The translations under genes and the position numbers were made by a program. From Puniceicoccales bacterium (GTDB lineage Bacteria; Verrucomicrobiota; Verrucomicrobiia; Opitutales; UBA953): DNA of 12,535 nt. The stretch covers positions 1 through 12,535 of the forward strand of contig JAITIB010000018.1 in NCBI GenBank assembly GCA_031279675.1, read 5' to 3'. The notes under the pieces were generated by a model. That model saw only the letters and a program-made list of their open reading frames with translations. It ran no database searches and had not been told where the DNA came from. Positions 1 through 6,694 of the stretch are shown piece after piece (positions within the stretch are counted from its first letter, which is position 1; each line of letters starts with the position of its first letter).

Positions 1-67
<67 letters not shown>

Positions 68-244
68 CGCGGTCGAGTGGCCTCGACGGGAGTGCGTGAC
101 CGCACGGGACAATGTCGCGCTACGCGCGATTCCGCCTGCGGCGGGGCGCGGTGTCCGCGCGGTCATTGACCGGCTGCGCCGGTTTCCGCCTGCGGCGGGA
201 GGTTCTGCTAACGGAGTTGCTGCACGCGAGGTGAGTCCGGTAAA

Positions 245-267
245 CGGAACGGCGACTTCAGTCGCCG
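245..267 (+). repeat. Palindromic repeat, inner copy 1
   Basis: The core is a perfect hairpin: CGGCGACT at 250-257, loop TC, AGTCGCCG at 260-267, preceded by the flank CGGAA. The reverse complement of 315-337 is the same sequence with one change (loop TT instead of TC). Two such copies facing each other about 50 bp apart form a REP-doublet-like unit. Confidence 0.7.
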
Positions 268-314
268 ACACCCTGCTGGTGGGCTTGTCCCAATGAAGCA
301 ATCCCGGGAAACTT

Positions 315-337
315 CGGCGACTAAAGTCGCCGTTCCG
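315..337 (-). repeat. Palindromic repeat, inner copy 2
   Basis: The hairpin is CGGCGACT at 315-322, loop AA, AGTCGCCG at 325-332, followed by TTCCG. It is the inverted partner of the copy at 245-267. The asymmetric TTCCG flank defines the orientation of each copy and shows that they face each other. Confidence 0.7.
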
Positions 338-400
338 TTTCGACGCACCCCGTTCGCGGCGCAGCCGCGACAGAGTCCCGTCGAGGTCACTCGACTCGGT

Positions 401-559
401 GTTGGTGAAAGCGTTGTGGATGAAGGCGGGCATTGCGGTATTCGGGACACTCAAAAAGAATCCAGAAGAGGGAACGCAAGCCCTTTTTTCAAAAAAAATC
501 CAGAGGGCGTGTCCGGTTCCGCCAACAAGAACGCAAGCCGCTGGTCGCATGGCTTGGGT
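401..559. other. Gene-free stretch with A/T tracts downstream of the minus operon
   Basis: No gene is visible here. It contains T6 at 484-489 and A8 at 491-498. Read on the minus strand, downstream of the gamma-carbonic-anhydrase stop codon, the latter is a run of eight Ts that could serve in transcription termination, but only a poor GC stem precedes it. Two short words recur in the same order: AATCCAGA at 459-466 and 497-504, and GAACGCAAGCC at 472-482 and 529-539. This suggests an old partial local duplication. Confidence 0.4.
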
Positions 560-1087
560 CTATGTGAGCCGGTTTTTCAACTCCGTGGAGACGACGGTAT
601 ATTTTTCGGCCATTTTCCGCCCGGCGTCCTTTTCCTCCGGTTTGAGCGGGCGGACGACTTTTGCGGGGACGCCCATGACGAGGGAGTCCGGGGGAATTTG
701 CGTTCCCTTGGTCACAAGGCTGTGGGCGCCGACAATGCTTCCGGCGCCGACGCGGGCGCCGTCGAGGATGGTTGCGCTCATGCCGATGAGGCAACCGTCG
801 TCCACGGTGCAGGCGTGGATCATCGCACGGTGTCCGATGGTGCAATATTTGCCGATGGTGACGGGCATGTCGTCGGAGAGGTGGATGATGCAGCCATCCT
901 GGATGTTGGTGCCTTCGCCGATGGTGATGCGCTCGATGTCGGCCCTGAGAACGGCACCGGGGAAAACGCTTGCCTTGGGTCCGAGCGTGACGGCGCCGAT
1001 GAGCGTCGCGCCGGGGAGAACGGTGGCGGTGGCGTCCACACAGGGGGATTGCGCCAGGAATTTGGCGAGGCGTTCTTGGATGGTCAT
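560..1087 (-). CDS. Gamma-carbonic-anhydrase-like left-handed beta-helix protein (YrdA/PaaY family)
   Basis: This is a 175-residue cytoplasmic protein made almost entirely of hexapeptide repeats (about residues 22-145) that fold as a left-handed parallel beta-helix, followed by a charged C-terminal helix. It has the family hallmarks: the RADIERI segment (R48), the NIQDG segment (D64) and three histidines, H69, H86 and H91, whose spacing matches the metal ligands of gamma carbonic anhydrases. These enzymes interconvert CO2 and bicarbonate, but many YrdA-type homologues show little or no activity, so function is not proven. The ATG at 1087 is chosen because the in-frame extension upstream is low-complexity, proline- and serine-rich, and runs into ruvA. 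It is the last gene of the operon, 40 nt after ruvA. No Shine-Dalgarno sequence is visible. Confidence 0.88.
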   Translation of the reverse strand: MTIQERLAKFLAQSPCVDATATVLPGATLIGAVTLGPKASVFPGAVLRADIERITIGEGTNIQDGCIIHLSDDMPVTIGKYCTIGHRAMIHACTVDDGCLIGMSATILDGARVGAGSIVGAHSLVTKGTQIPPDSLVMGVPAKVVRPLKPEEKDAGRKMAEKYTVVSTELKNRLT

Positions 1088-1127
1088 GAGGGGGGGCGTT
1101 GTGGAGGGGCAAGCGCGGGCGCGCAAG

Positions 1128-1751
1128 CTATGTTTGGGGATTCCCGAGGGCGGCGCGAATGAGCTTCTCAAGGGTGATGCCGGGGGGGGCCTTTTCGAGG
1201 GCGAGACGGACGGCCTTGTCCGCGTCGGCTGGTTTGAATCCGAGAGTGACGAGGGCGGCGGTGGCGTCGGCGGAGAGGGTCGGCTGGGGGGCATCCCGGG
1301 CGGGATCCGTCAGAGGCGCGGCATGGGCTGCGGGGCGGCTGGCGGCAGGGGTGAGTTTGTCGCGGAGCTCGATGATGAGGCGTTCGGCAGTTTTTTTCCC
1401 GATGCCGGGGCATTCGGAGAGGAGCCTCACGTTGCCGCGCGCAATGGCGTCCTTGAGCGTGGGCATGCTCAGGCGGCTGAAAATATTGAGGGCGGTCTTG
1501 GGTCCGATGCCGCTGACTTTCTCGATGAGGAGCCGAAAGAAGTCGCGCTCTTCCGTCGTGGCGAATCCGTAAAGGGAATGCTCGTTTTCGCGGATGATCT
1601 GGAGGGTGTGGAGACGGAGGGTGGCGCCGGGCGGGGGAAGTTTTTCCGTTGTGGTAATGGGGATGTGGACCTCGTAGCCGACACCGGCGGCCTCAATGAC
1701 GGCGCGAAAGAGACCCGATTCGAGAAGAGTGCCGTGGAGGCTTGTGATCAT
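1128..1751 (-). CDS. ruvA: Holliday junction branch migration protein RuvA
   Basis: The 207-residue length agrees with the family (about 200). RuvA tetramers bind four-way DNA junctions and load the RuvB motor for branch migration during recombinational repair. The N-terminal OB-fold (about 1-63) includes the GVGYEVHIP segment. Two helix-hairpin-helix motifs follow in domain II: VSGIGPKTALNIF near 79-91 and CPGIGKKTAERL near 114-125. A proline- and alanine-rich linker (about 134-158) leads to the RuvB-contacting domain III, with the signature ALVTLGFKPADADKAV near 166-181. At the acidic pin, E. coli E55-D56 corresponds to E55-N56 here. The start codon overlaps the rpiB stop by 4 nt (ATGA), implying translational coupling. 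Neither ruvB nor ruvC is in this window. Confidence 0.97.
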   Translation of the reverse strand: MITSLHGTLLESGLFRAVIEAAGVGYEVHIPITTTEKLPPPGATLRLHTLQIIRENEHSLYGFATTEERDFFRLLIEKVSGIGPKTALNIFSRLSMPTLKDAIARGNVRLLSECPGIGKKTAERLIIELRDKLTPAASRPAAHAAPLTDPARDAPQPTLSADATAALVTLGFKPADADKAVRLALEKAPPGITLEKLIRAALGNPQT

Positions 1752-2203
1752 GGGACAGGAGGGACGGGTGGCGGGGTGTCGATTTTGGAAATGCGGCGCT
1801 GGTGGCGCTCGCCCGCGTCAAAGGGGGTGGAGAGAAAGAGGGCGATGTATTTTTCCGCCATGTCCGGCGTGGTGTATTTCTGGCCGAGGCAAAGGATGTT
1901 GGCATTGTTGTGGCGGCGGCTGTATTCCGCCATGTCCTCGTTCATGCAGAGGGCGGCGCGAATGCCGGGATGTTTGTTGGCGGCGATGGAAATGCCAATG
2001 CCGGTGGAACAGACAAGGATGCCGAACGGGGCGGCGCCGTCGCGGATGCCGGTGGCGACGGCAAGGGCGGAGTCGGGATAGTCCACAGCCTTTTCGTCAT
2101 GGGGCCCGTGGTCCTGGATGTCATGGCCCTGGGCGCGGAGGTGGGCGGCAATCGCCTCCTTGAGGCGGTATCCGGCGTGGTCGCTGGCGAGGCTGATTTT
2201 CAT
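1748..2203 (-). CDS. rpiB: Ribose-5-phosphate isomerase B
   Basis: This 151-residue enzyme of the RpiB/LacAB family interconverts ribose 5-phosphate and ribulose 5-phosphate in the non-oxidative pentose phosphate pathway. The N-terminal SDHAG motif (D8, H9) contacts substrate phosphate. The active-site cysteine is C65 in the loop CSTGIGISIAANK, and H98-N99 in the SRRHNNANILCLG segment corresponds to the catalytic-histidine region of the family. The last 20 or so residues are proline-rich and not part of the conserved fold. The gene lies 15 nt after the tyrosine phosphatase gene and overlaps ruvA by 4 nt. A phosphatase gene next to rpiB also occurs in Bacillus (ywlE-ywlF), so the pairing is older than this lineage. 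Confidence 0.96.
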   Translation of the reverse strand: MKISLASDHAGYRLKEAIAAHLRAQGHDIQDHGPHDEKAVDYPDSALAVATGIRDGAAPFGILVCSTGIGISIAANKHPGIRAALCMNEDMAEYSRRHNNANILCLGQKYTTPDMAEKYIALFLSTPFDAGERHQRRISKIDTPPPVPPVP

Positions 2204-2218
2204 GGCAGGTCGGCCCGG

Positions 2219-2731
2219 TTAATGGGTGGCGTTTGCAAGGAGGTCGCGGATGTGAGTGACGAGGGCCGGGATGGCGGCAACCATCGTGTCCCGGCAAGAC
2301 TCGTAGGCGGAAAGGTTTTGCCCATAGGGATCGTCAATTTCACGCGTGGAAGTGATGGCGGCGGCAGGCGGGAGATGAGGGGCAAGCATGAGGCGCAAGG
2401 GTGGCACGGCGGGAAGGTGGCGAAGGGCGTAAATGTGCTCGCGGGTCATGACGTAGATGACGAGGGAGGTGGCGGCGAGGGCGGATGTCATGGGACAACT
2501 GCGGTGCGCGCCAATGTCAATGCCAACGCTGCGGAGGGCGCTCAGGGCGTTTGGAGTGGCGGGCTCCCCGTTGGCGGCGGCAGTCCCGGCAGAGCGCACG
2601 GGGAGGCTCCGCAACGGTTCCGGATGGGCGCGCAGGGCGTGGCGGAGGAGTCCTTCCGCCATGGGGCTGCGGCAAATATTGCCGGTGCAGACGAAGGTGA
2701 CGTGGCGACGTTCCGGGGGCGGCGTGGACAT
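2219..2731 (-). CDS. Low-molecular-weight protein tyrosine phosphatase
   Basis: This is a 170-residue cytoplasmic phosphatase. The N-terminal P-loop reads VCTGNICRSPMAE, with nucleophile C15 and phosphate-binding R21 in the C-X5-R arrangement of the family. The general-acid aspartate is D134 in DDPYG. In the related protein-arginine phosphatase YwlE the P-loop residue after Asn is Thr. Here it is Ile (I19), as in true tyrosine phosphatases, so tyrosine specificity is the better guess. The substrate is unknown, and no partner tyrosine kinase or exopolysaccharide gene is in the window. It starts 12 nt after the preceding gene and ends 15 nt before rpiB. No Shine-Dalgarno sequence precedes its ATG. 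Confidence 0.93.
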   Translation of the reverse strand: MSTPPPERRHVTFVCTGNICRSPMAEGLLRHALRAHPEPLRSLPVRSAGTAAANGEPATPNALSALRSVGIDIGAHRSCPMTSALAATSLVIYVMTREHIYALRHLPAVPPLRLMLAPHLPPAAAITSTREIDDPYGQNLSAYESCRDTMVAAIPALVTHIRDLLANATH

Positions 2732-2743
2732 GGTTGTGCTCGT

Positions 2744-3718
2744 TTAAGGTTTTTGATGAGAGGGCGGCGAGGCTGGGACCGGGGGGGGATTTTGTAAAGC
2801 GGCAAGGATGTCGCAGGCACGACGGAGAATGAGGTCGCCGGGAGGGACTGAGAGCGCGGTCTCGCCGGAGCGGGCATGGCGTTCCATCTCACTCCATCCA
2901 AGGAGATCGGCATCGGGGGTGACCGCAACCGGGTTTTGGGGAACGAGCCCGGTTCCGACAAGGGTTTGAAGGGTGTCCGCAGGCTGGATTTCGCCGGTGA
3001 TATGCCACCATCCGGGGTGGTTTTCGAGCGCCTGGTGACATGCGGTGCGCCCGGCGGTGGCGGTGCCCACGAGGATGATTTTGTCGCGGTTCTTGAGATC
3101 GGCCAGCATGGCCTCAATGGGACCGGCGGTCCCGTGGTTGACGAGAACGAGGACGGGCGGCGGGGACGGATTCCCAGCCGGGGAAGCGGTATCCGGAGCC
3201 GCGGGGGAGGGACGCGGATAATTTCCAATCGTGCTGACCCGGGGAAGCGTCGCGGTGTATTTTTCGCAAAGCAAGAGGGCGTCGGCAATCGTGCCGGATG
3301 TGCTGTTGTAATAGCGCAGGTCGAGGATGCGCGCGGTGGCGGAGGGATCGGGATTGGCGGTGACAATGCCCTGGGTGTAACAGCGGATGTATTCAATGCC
3401 GCCGCCAAGGCGGGTGATGCGGGAGGGACGCGGGAGCGGAGGCTTGGGCAAGGTGGCGGGCGGGGTGCGGAGGATGCGCCCGGGATAGAGCGCGGCGAGT
3501 CCGGCGAGGAGAATTTCGTCGTGCGCATGATGGTCGAGCCGCGGGTAAAGCTCGGGGGGAAACGTGGCCCGTTGCGCGAGGTCTATTTTGTGGGTGGCGG
3601 CCTTTTCCAAGGATGTTGGCAGCGGAGTGACGGGGTCGGCACTTGCGGGCGTCCCGGTGAGACCGGGAAAGAGGGCGGTCGCGAGGAAAAGGCGGGTGAT
3701 GCGTGGCGGTGGCGTCAT
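2744..3718 (-). CDS. Exported S41-peptidase-like protein lacking catalytic residues
   Basis: This 324-residue protein has an N-terminal signal peptide (basic RITR, a hydrophobic stretch to about residue 20, likely cleavage after ASA near 27), so it probably acts outside the cytoplasm. The S41 (tail-specific protease) core is recognisable: the strand ILDLRYYNSTSG (132-142), then VLVLVNHGTAGPIEAML (189-205) and KIILVGTATAGR (213-224). Aligned without gaps to E. coli Tsp/Prc from this segment on, catalytic Ser430 becomes G199, Lys455 becomes R224 and Gln459 becomes H228. All three catalytic positions are therefore changed, and proteolysis by the usual mechanism is not expected. No PDZ domain is evident. 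It heads the five-gene operon. A binding or scaffold role is possible but is only inference. Confidence 0.75.
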   Translation of the reverse strand: MTPPPRITRLFLATALFPGLTGTPASADPVTPLPTSLEKAATHKIDLAQRATFPPELYPRLDHHAHDEILLAGLAALYPGRILRTPPATLPKPPLPRPSRITRLGGGIEYIRCYTQGIVTANPDPSATARILDLRYYNSTSGTIADALLLCEKYTATLPRVSTIGNYPRPSPAAPDTASPAGNPSPPPVLVLVNHGTAGPIEAMLADLKNRDKIILVGTATAGRTACHQALENHPGWWHITGEIQPADTLQTLVGTGLVPQNPVAVTPDADLLGWSEMERHARSGETALSVPPGDLILRRACDILAALQNPPPVPASPPSHQKP

Positions 3719-3912
3719 AATAAGATCATAAAAAGGGATGCGGGCAGCGCTCCTGACTTGGTTTGCAAAGCGCTATTTTTCCGGGCGGATGAGTCAATGT
3801 TTAAGCACCTTATGAGACACGGCATTGCGATTTCGATGTTGGCAGGGACACATTTCCATCTTGACGCCGGGCCCCGGAGCGCCAGCGTGTGCGGCCAGTT
3901 AACGTGGATTGC
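3719..3912. promoter_or_regulatory. Divergent intergenic region between minus operon and tRNA gene
   Basis: This 194-bp region must carry the promoter of the minus-strand operon and probably that of the tRNA. On the minus strand, TATGAT (complement of 3725-3730) matches a bacterial -10 element and ends exactly 6 nt before the ATG. Transcription from it would start at or next to the start codon (leaderless). No good -35 hexamer lies at the right distance. An alternative is TTGACT further upstream on the minus strand (complement of about 3792-3797), which lacks a good -10 partner. Two copies of the self-complementary word AGCGCT flank 3747-3775. I cannot assign the plus-strand promoter. Confidence 0.3.
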
Positions 3913-3988
3913 GCCAGAGTAGCTCAGTCGGTAGAGCGCGGGACTCATAAGCCTAAGGTCGGCGGTTCGATTCCGCCCTCTGGCACCA
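3913..3988 (+). tRNA. tRNA with CAU anticodon (elongator Met most likely; Ile2 possible)
   Basis: A complete 76-nt cloverleaf with encoded CCA can be drawn. The acceptor stem is GCCAGAG (3913-3919) paired with CTCTGGC (3978-3984), with discriminator A3985 and CCA at 3986-3988. The D stem is GCTC/GAGC, the anticodon loop is CTCATAA (3944-3950) with CAT at 3946-3948, and the T arm is GGCGG-TTCGATT-CCGCC (3961-3977). The first acceptor pair is a G-C, so it is not a standard initiator tRNA, which has a mismatch there. CAU can also belong to tRNA-Ile2, whose C34 is modified to lysidine by TilS, and tilS is in this window. The anticodon stem is imperfect: A31 faces G39 and C27 faces A43. Confidence 0.93.
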
Positions 3989-4031
3989 ATTCCGACAAAA
4001 TGCCAAAACCAACGACAAACCCTCCATTCCC

Positions 4032-4571
4032 ATGATAAAGCATCCCGTGTTCCCTCTCGCCCTCCTCCTCGCGCTTGCGCCCGTGCCCGTTGCGACGACG
4101 CAGCCTGTGTCCGAGTTCCCGGGCGAAATTGTCCTGGGCGGTCCGCCGGCGTATTCCCGTCTGCGCGGCATCACCCATTTTTACATCGAGGTGACCTCGA
4201 CGGGGGGGGCGACAGGCGAGGGCGAGCTGCGCAACGAGTTGCGCGATCTCATCGAGCTGGAGTTGCGCCGCGCGAACATTACCGTGCGCACGCTCACGCC
4301 AACGGACGCCGCCGATGTCACGCCGGTGTTGCACCTGAACGTGCGGCTCGACCGGACGGGTGGCATGGGGCGCCCGGAGTGCGTGATCGAGCTGAATGTG
4401 CGCGACAGGGTGAGCATCGTGCGCAACAAGGAACAGATCAACGCGACGATTTTTGAGCTGCGCCGCCCGGCGGGAATCACCGTCGAGCAAACTTTCGCGC
4501 GCGACATGAAAAACCGCACCCGCGAATTGATGGCGGAATTCATCAAGGGGATGAAAAAGAACAACCCGTGA
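4032..4571 (+). CDS. Exported protein of unknown function
   Basis: I do not recognise this 179-residue protein. Its N-terminus is a plausible signal peptide: K3, a hydrophobic core from about residue 7 to 16, and cleavage near VPVA (18-21). No cysteine follows, so it is not an obvious lipoprotein. The mature part alternates strands and helices, with a strongly amphipathic charged stretch (ELRNELRDLIELELRR, about 65-80), a later strand pair (PVLHLNVRLD and ECVIELNVRD), and a basic C-terminal helix. There are no transmembrane segments after the signal and no catalytic motif that I can see. It begins 43 nt after the tRNA and ends 22 nt before acpS, so it may share a transcript with acpS and nnr. 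Confidence 0.7.
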   Translation: MIKHPVFPLALLLALAPVPVATTQPVSEFPGEIVLGGPPAYSRLRGITHFYIEVTSTGGATGEGELRNELRDLIELELRRANITVRTLTPTDAADVTPVLHLNVRLDRTGGMGRPECVIELNVRDRVSIVRNKEQINATIFELRRPAGITVEQTFARDMKNRTRELMAEFIKGMKKNNP

Positions 4572-4593
4572 CCGGGTGCCCGCGTGTTTTTTG

Positions 4594-4989
4594 ATGAGCG
4601 CCATCCCCAGTGCAATCAAGGGTGTCGGCATTGACCTGGTCGAGATTGCCCGCGTGCAAAAGGCCATCGAGCGGCATGGGGAGTTGTTTCTCCAGCGGGT
4701 TTTCACCGAAACCGAACGCCGGTATTGCGAGGCAAGGGCGGGGAGATACGCCTCCTACGCGGCGCGTTTCGCCGCCAAGGAGGCGGTCGGCAAGGCGCTC
4801 GGCACGGGGCTTGGCGGACAGCTCGGCTTTGCCGGCATCGGCGTCGTCACCAATGCACTGGGGGCGCCAAGCGTCGAGCTCGACGCGCAGGGCGGCGCAC
4901 TGCTTCGTGCATGCGGTGGCGCTCACATCCATCTTTCGCTCACGCACACGGGCACGCACGCGCAGGCCATTGCGATCATTTCCGCCTGA
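4594..4989 (+). CDS. acpS: Holo-[acyl-carrier-protein] synthase AcpS
   Basis: This 131-residue enzyme transfers the 4'-phosphopantetheine arm of coenzyme A to a serine of apo-ACP, activating it for fatty acid synthesis. Both magnesium-binding signatures are present: GVGIDLVEIARV near the N-terminus (D14) and RFAAKEAVGKALGTGL in the middle (E63). The C-terminal HLSLTHTGTHAQAIAI strand is typical of the family. The ATG at 4594 is preferred over an in-frame GTG at 4576, because the family starts only a few residues before the GIDLVEI motif. The gene ends 14 nt before nnr. acpS next to nnr is a recurring bacterial arrangement, which supports both assignments. Confidence 0.95.
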   Translation: MSAIPSAIKGVGIDLVEIARVQKAIERHGELFLQRVFTETERRYCEARAGRYASYAARFAAKEAVGKALGTGLGGQLGFAGIGVVTNALGAPSVELDAQGGALLRACGGAHIHLSLTHTGTHAQAIAIISA

Positions 4990-5003
4990 GCCGCGATTTC
5001 CCC

Positions 5004-6593
5004 ATGAACAATCCCCCCGCCAACACCACGTTTCCCGGAACAATGCCCGTGCTCGCGTGCGCCGGGGCGGCGGAATTTGAAAAGGATTTCTTTTCCCGCC
5101 CCGGAAACAACGAAGAGAGCTTCATCGCCCGGGCCGCCCGCGCCATTGCCGACGAAACGGCAGGGTTGTTTGCCGAGATCCGCGCGCGCCCCATTCGCCG
5201 CCTCTGCGTGCTCGCCGGAAAGGGACGCAATGCCGCCGACGCACTCCTTGCCGCGCAACATCTCCATGCGGAGCACCGCTGCTCCGTCGGGATAGTGCTG
5301 GCCGAGCCCTTGGAAAAAATGTCCGCCACGGCCACCCGCGCGCTCCAGACGCTCCTGCCGCGCAAAGACATCGCGCTTTATCACTGGCGCGACGCCGCGG
5401 GCGCGGACGCGTTCCTCGGCGGCGCCAGCATCGACATTTTGCTCGACGGGCTGCTCGGGCACAATTTCCGCCCGCCACTGCGCGCACCGCACGCGGACAT
5501 CGTGCGCTGGGCCAATGCCTGCGCGAAACGCTTCAAGCTCCGCATCGCCGTTGACCTCCCCAGCGGCATTGGCGACACCACCCGCGCGGACACCGACCTC
5601 GCGCTGCGCGCCGACGCCACCATCGCCTGCGGTCTTGTGAAAACCCCCCTGCTCTCCCCCGGAAACGCCCCCGTGCGCGGGCGGCTCCGCCTGGCCTGCA
5701 TCGGGTTCCCCAACACACTTGGAGGCGCGACGCGTGCCGGCGCCCGCGGGCTCTACGCACTGGGCCCCCTCCGCCAAGTCCGCCCGCCATTCGCGGACAA
5801 ACGCGACCACGGGCATTTGCTCATCCTCGGCGGCTCGCGCTGCTTCCCCGGAGCCCTCCTGATGAACGTCAGGGCCGCGCTCCGCGCCGGGGTCGGGCTG
5901 CTGACGGTGTTTTGCCCCGAGAGTTTCCACGCCTCCCTTGCCGCCGCCGCCCCCGAGGCCATCTGGGTGCCATGGCCCGAAACGCCCGGCGGGGCGCTCG
6001 CGCTTGAGGGAGAGTGCCTTTTGCGGGAACGCCTCCCGAACGCCACCGCGCTCCTCTGCGGCTCGGGTTCCGGCACCGACGCCGAGACGCACGCCCTCTT
6101 TCGCAGCATTCTCACGCGCACACCGCCCGGGTGCCCGATGGTGATTGATGCCGATGCGCTGCGCCCCGAAATTTTGCCCCCATGCGCCACCGAGCGCCCC
6201 GCGCCGCTCGTGCTCCTGCCCCATGCCGGGGAATACGCGCGGCTGTGCGCCGGAGAGGCGGGACGACAGGCATTGCCGTTGCGCGAGGCCTGCGCCCGTT
6301 TCCACGCGCATATCGCGCTCAAGGGCGCGCCCACTCGCGTCGCGGACGCGGCCCGCGAAATCACCGTTTGCACCGGCGGGGCGATTCTCGCGCGCGGCGG
6401 CAGCGGGGATCTTCTCGCGGGAATCACGGCGGCGTTGTTCGCGCGAAGGCTCCATGCCGACCCGCTGCGAACGCTTGCCTGCGCAGTGGCCTGGCACGGG
6501 GCCGCCGCGGACTGTGTCGCGCGCCGGCACGGAACGGAGGCAATTGCCACCACGGACATCCTCGACGGGCTCGGCGAGGCGCTGCGCAAATGA
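5004..6593 (+). CDS. nnr: Bifunctional NAD(P)H-hydrate repair enzyme (epimerase/dehydratase)
   Basis: This 529-residue fusion of two repair activities acts on damaged (hydrated) NADH and NADPH. The N-terminal YjeF_N half (about 10-235) epimerises R-NAD(P)HX to the S form, and the C-terminal half (about 245-528) dehydrates S-NAD(P)HX using ADP or ATP. Epimerase landmarks are VLAGKGRNAADAL (69-81), DGLLG (148-152) and VDLPSG (183-188). The usual GNNGGDG loop is altered to GRNAADA, though one Asn and the Asp remain. Dehydratase landmarks are HGHLLILGGS (269-278), GSGSGTDAET (353-362), IDADAL (381-386), LPHAGEYARL (405-414) and GGSGDLLAG (465-473), with the conserved Asp at 469. The ATG at 5004 follows acpS by 14 nt. 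An upstream extension exists only by reading over acpS in another frame. Confidence 0.93.
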   Translation: MNNPPANTTFPGTMPVLACAGAAEFEKDFFSRPGNNEESFIARAARAIADETAGLFAEIRARPIRRLCVLAGKGRNAADALLAAQHLHAEHRCSVGIVLAEPLEKMSATATRALQTLLPRKDIALYHWRDAAGADAFLGGASIDILLDGLLGHNFRPPLRAPHADIVRWANACAKRFKLRIAVDLPSGIGDTTRADTDLALRADATIACGLVKTPLLSPGNAPVRGRLRLACIGFPNTLGGATRAGARGLYALGPLRQVRPPFADKRDHGHLLILGGSRCFPGALLMNVRAALRAGVGLLTVFCPESFHASLAAAAPEAIWVPWPETPGGALALEGECLLRERLPNATALLCGSGSGTDAETHALFRSILTRTPPGCPMVIDADALRPEILPPCATERPAPLVLLPHAGEYARLCAGEAGRQALPLREACARFHAHIALKGAPTRVADAAREITVCTGGAILARGGSGDLLAGITAALFARRLHADPLRTLACAVAWHGAAADCVARRHGTEAIATTDILDGLGEALRK

Positions 6594-6622
6594 GCGCGGG
6601 AAGTCCGGGCAGGGATTGCCTT

Positions 6623-6636
6623 CCGGACGCGTCCGG
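6623..6636. repeat. 14-bp perfect palindrome after nnr
   Basis: CCGGACGCGTCCGG reads the same on both strands and lies 30 bp beyond the nnr stop codon. No T-tract follows it closely, so it is a poor intrinsic terminator by itself. It could be the remnant of a palindromic repeat or a weak stem at the 3' end of the nnr transcript. Confidence 0.35.
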
Positions 6637-6694
6637 CAGGCCGGGGCAAGGTCAAGACGGAAAAGAAAAAGGCCGGGGTTTTTCATGTAAAAAA

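Noticed and set aside
415..423. TGTGGATGA, one mismatch from a DnaA box
   Set aside because: It is a single isolated near-match, far from dnaA and with no companions, so chance is sufficient explanation.
96..450. Short open frames on both strands within the palindrome cluster
   Set aside because: Their translations simply reflect the palindromic repeats (for example ATKVAVPF-like words). No start signal or homology supports coding.
399..2081. Plus-strand open frame of 560 codons opposite the gamma-carbonic-anhydrase-like gene, ruvA and rpiB
   Set aside because: It runs antisense through three well-recognised genes and begins in the repeat region. It is a by-product of GC-rich codon bias.
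3747..3782. AGCGCT repeats followed by ATTTTT, resembling a plus-strand terminator
   Set aside because: No plus-strand gene lies upstream that would need termination here. AGCGCT is itself a short palindrome, so the apparent stem is weak evidence.
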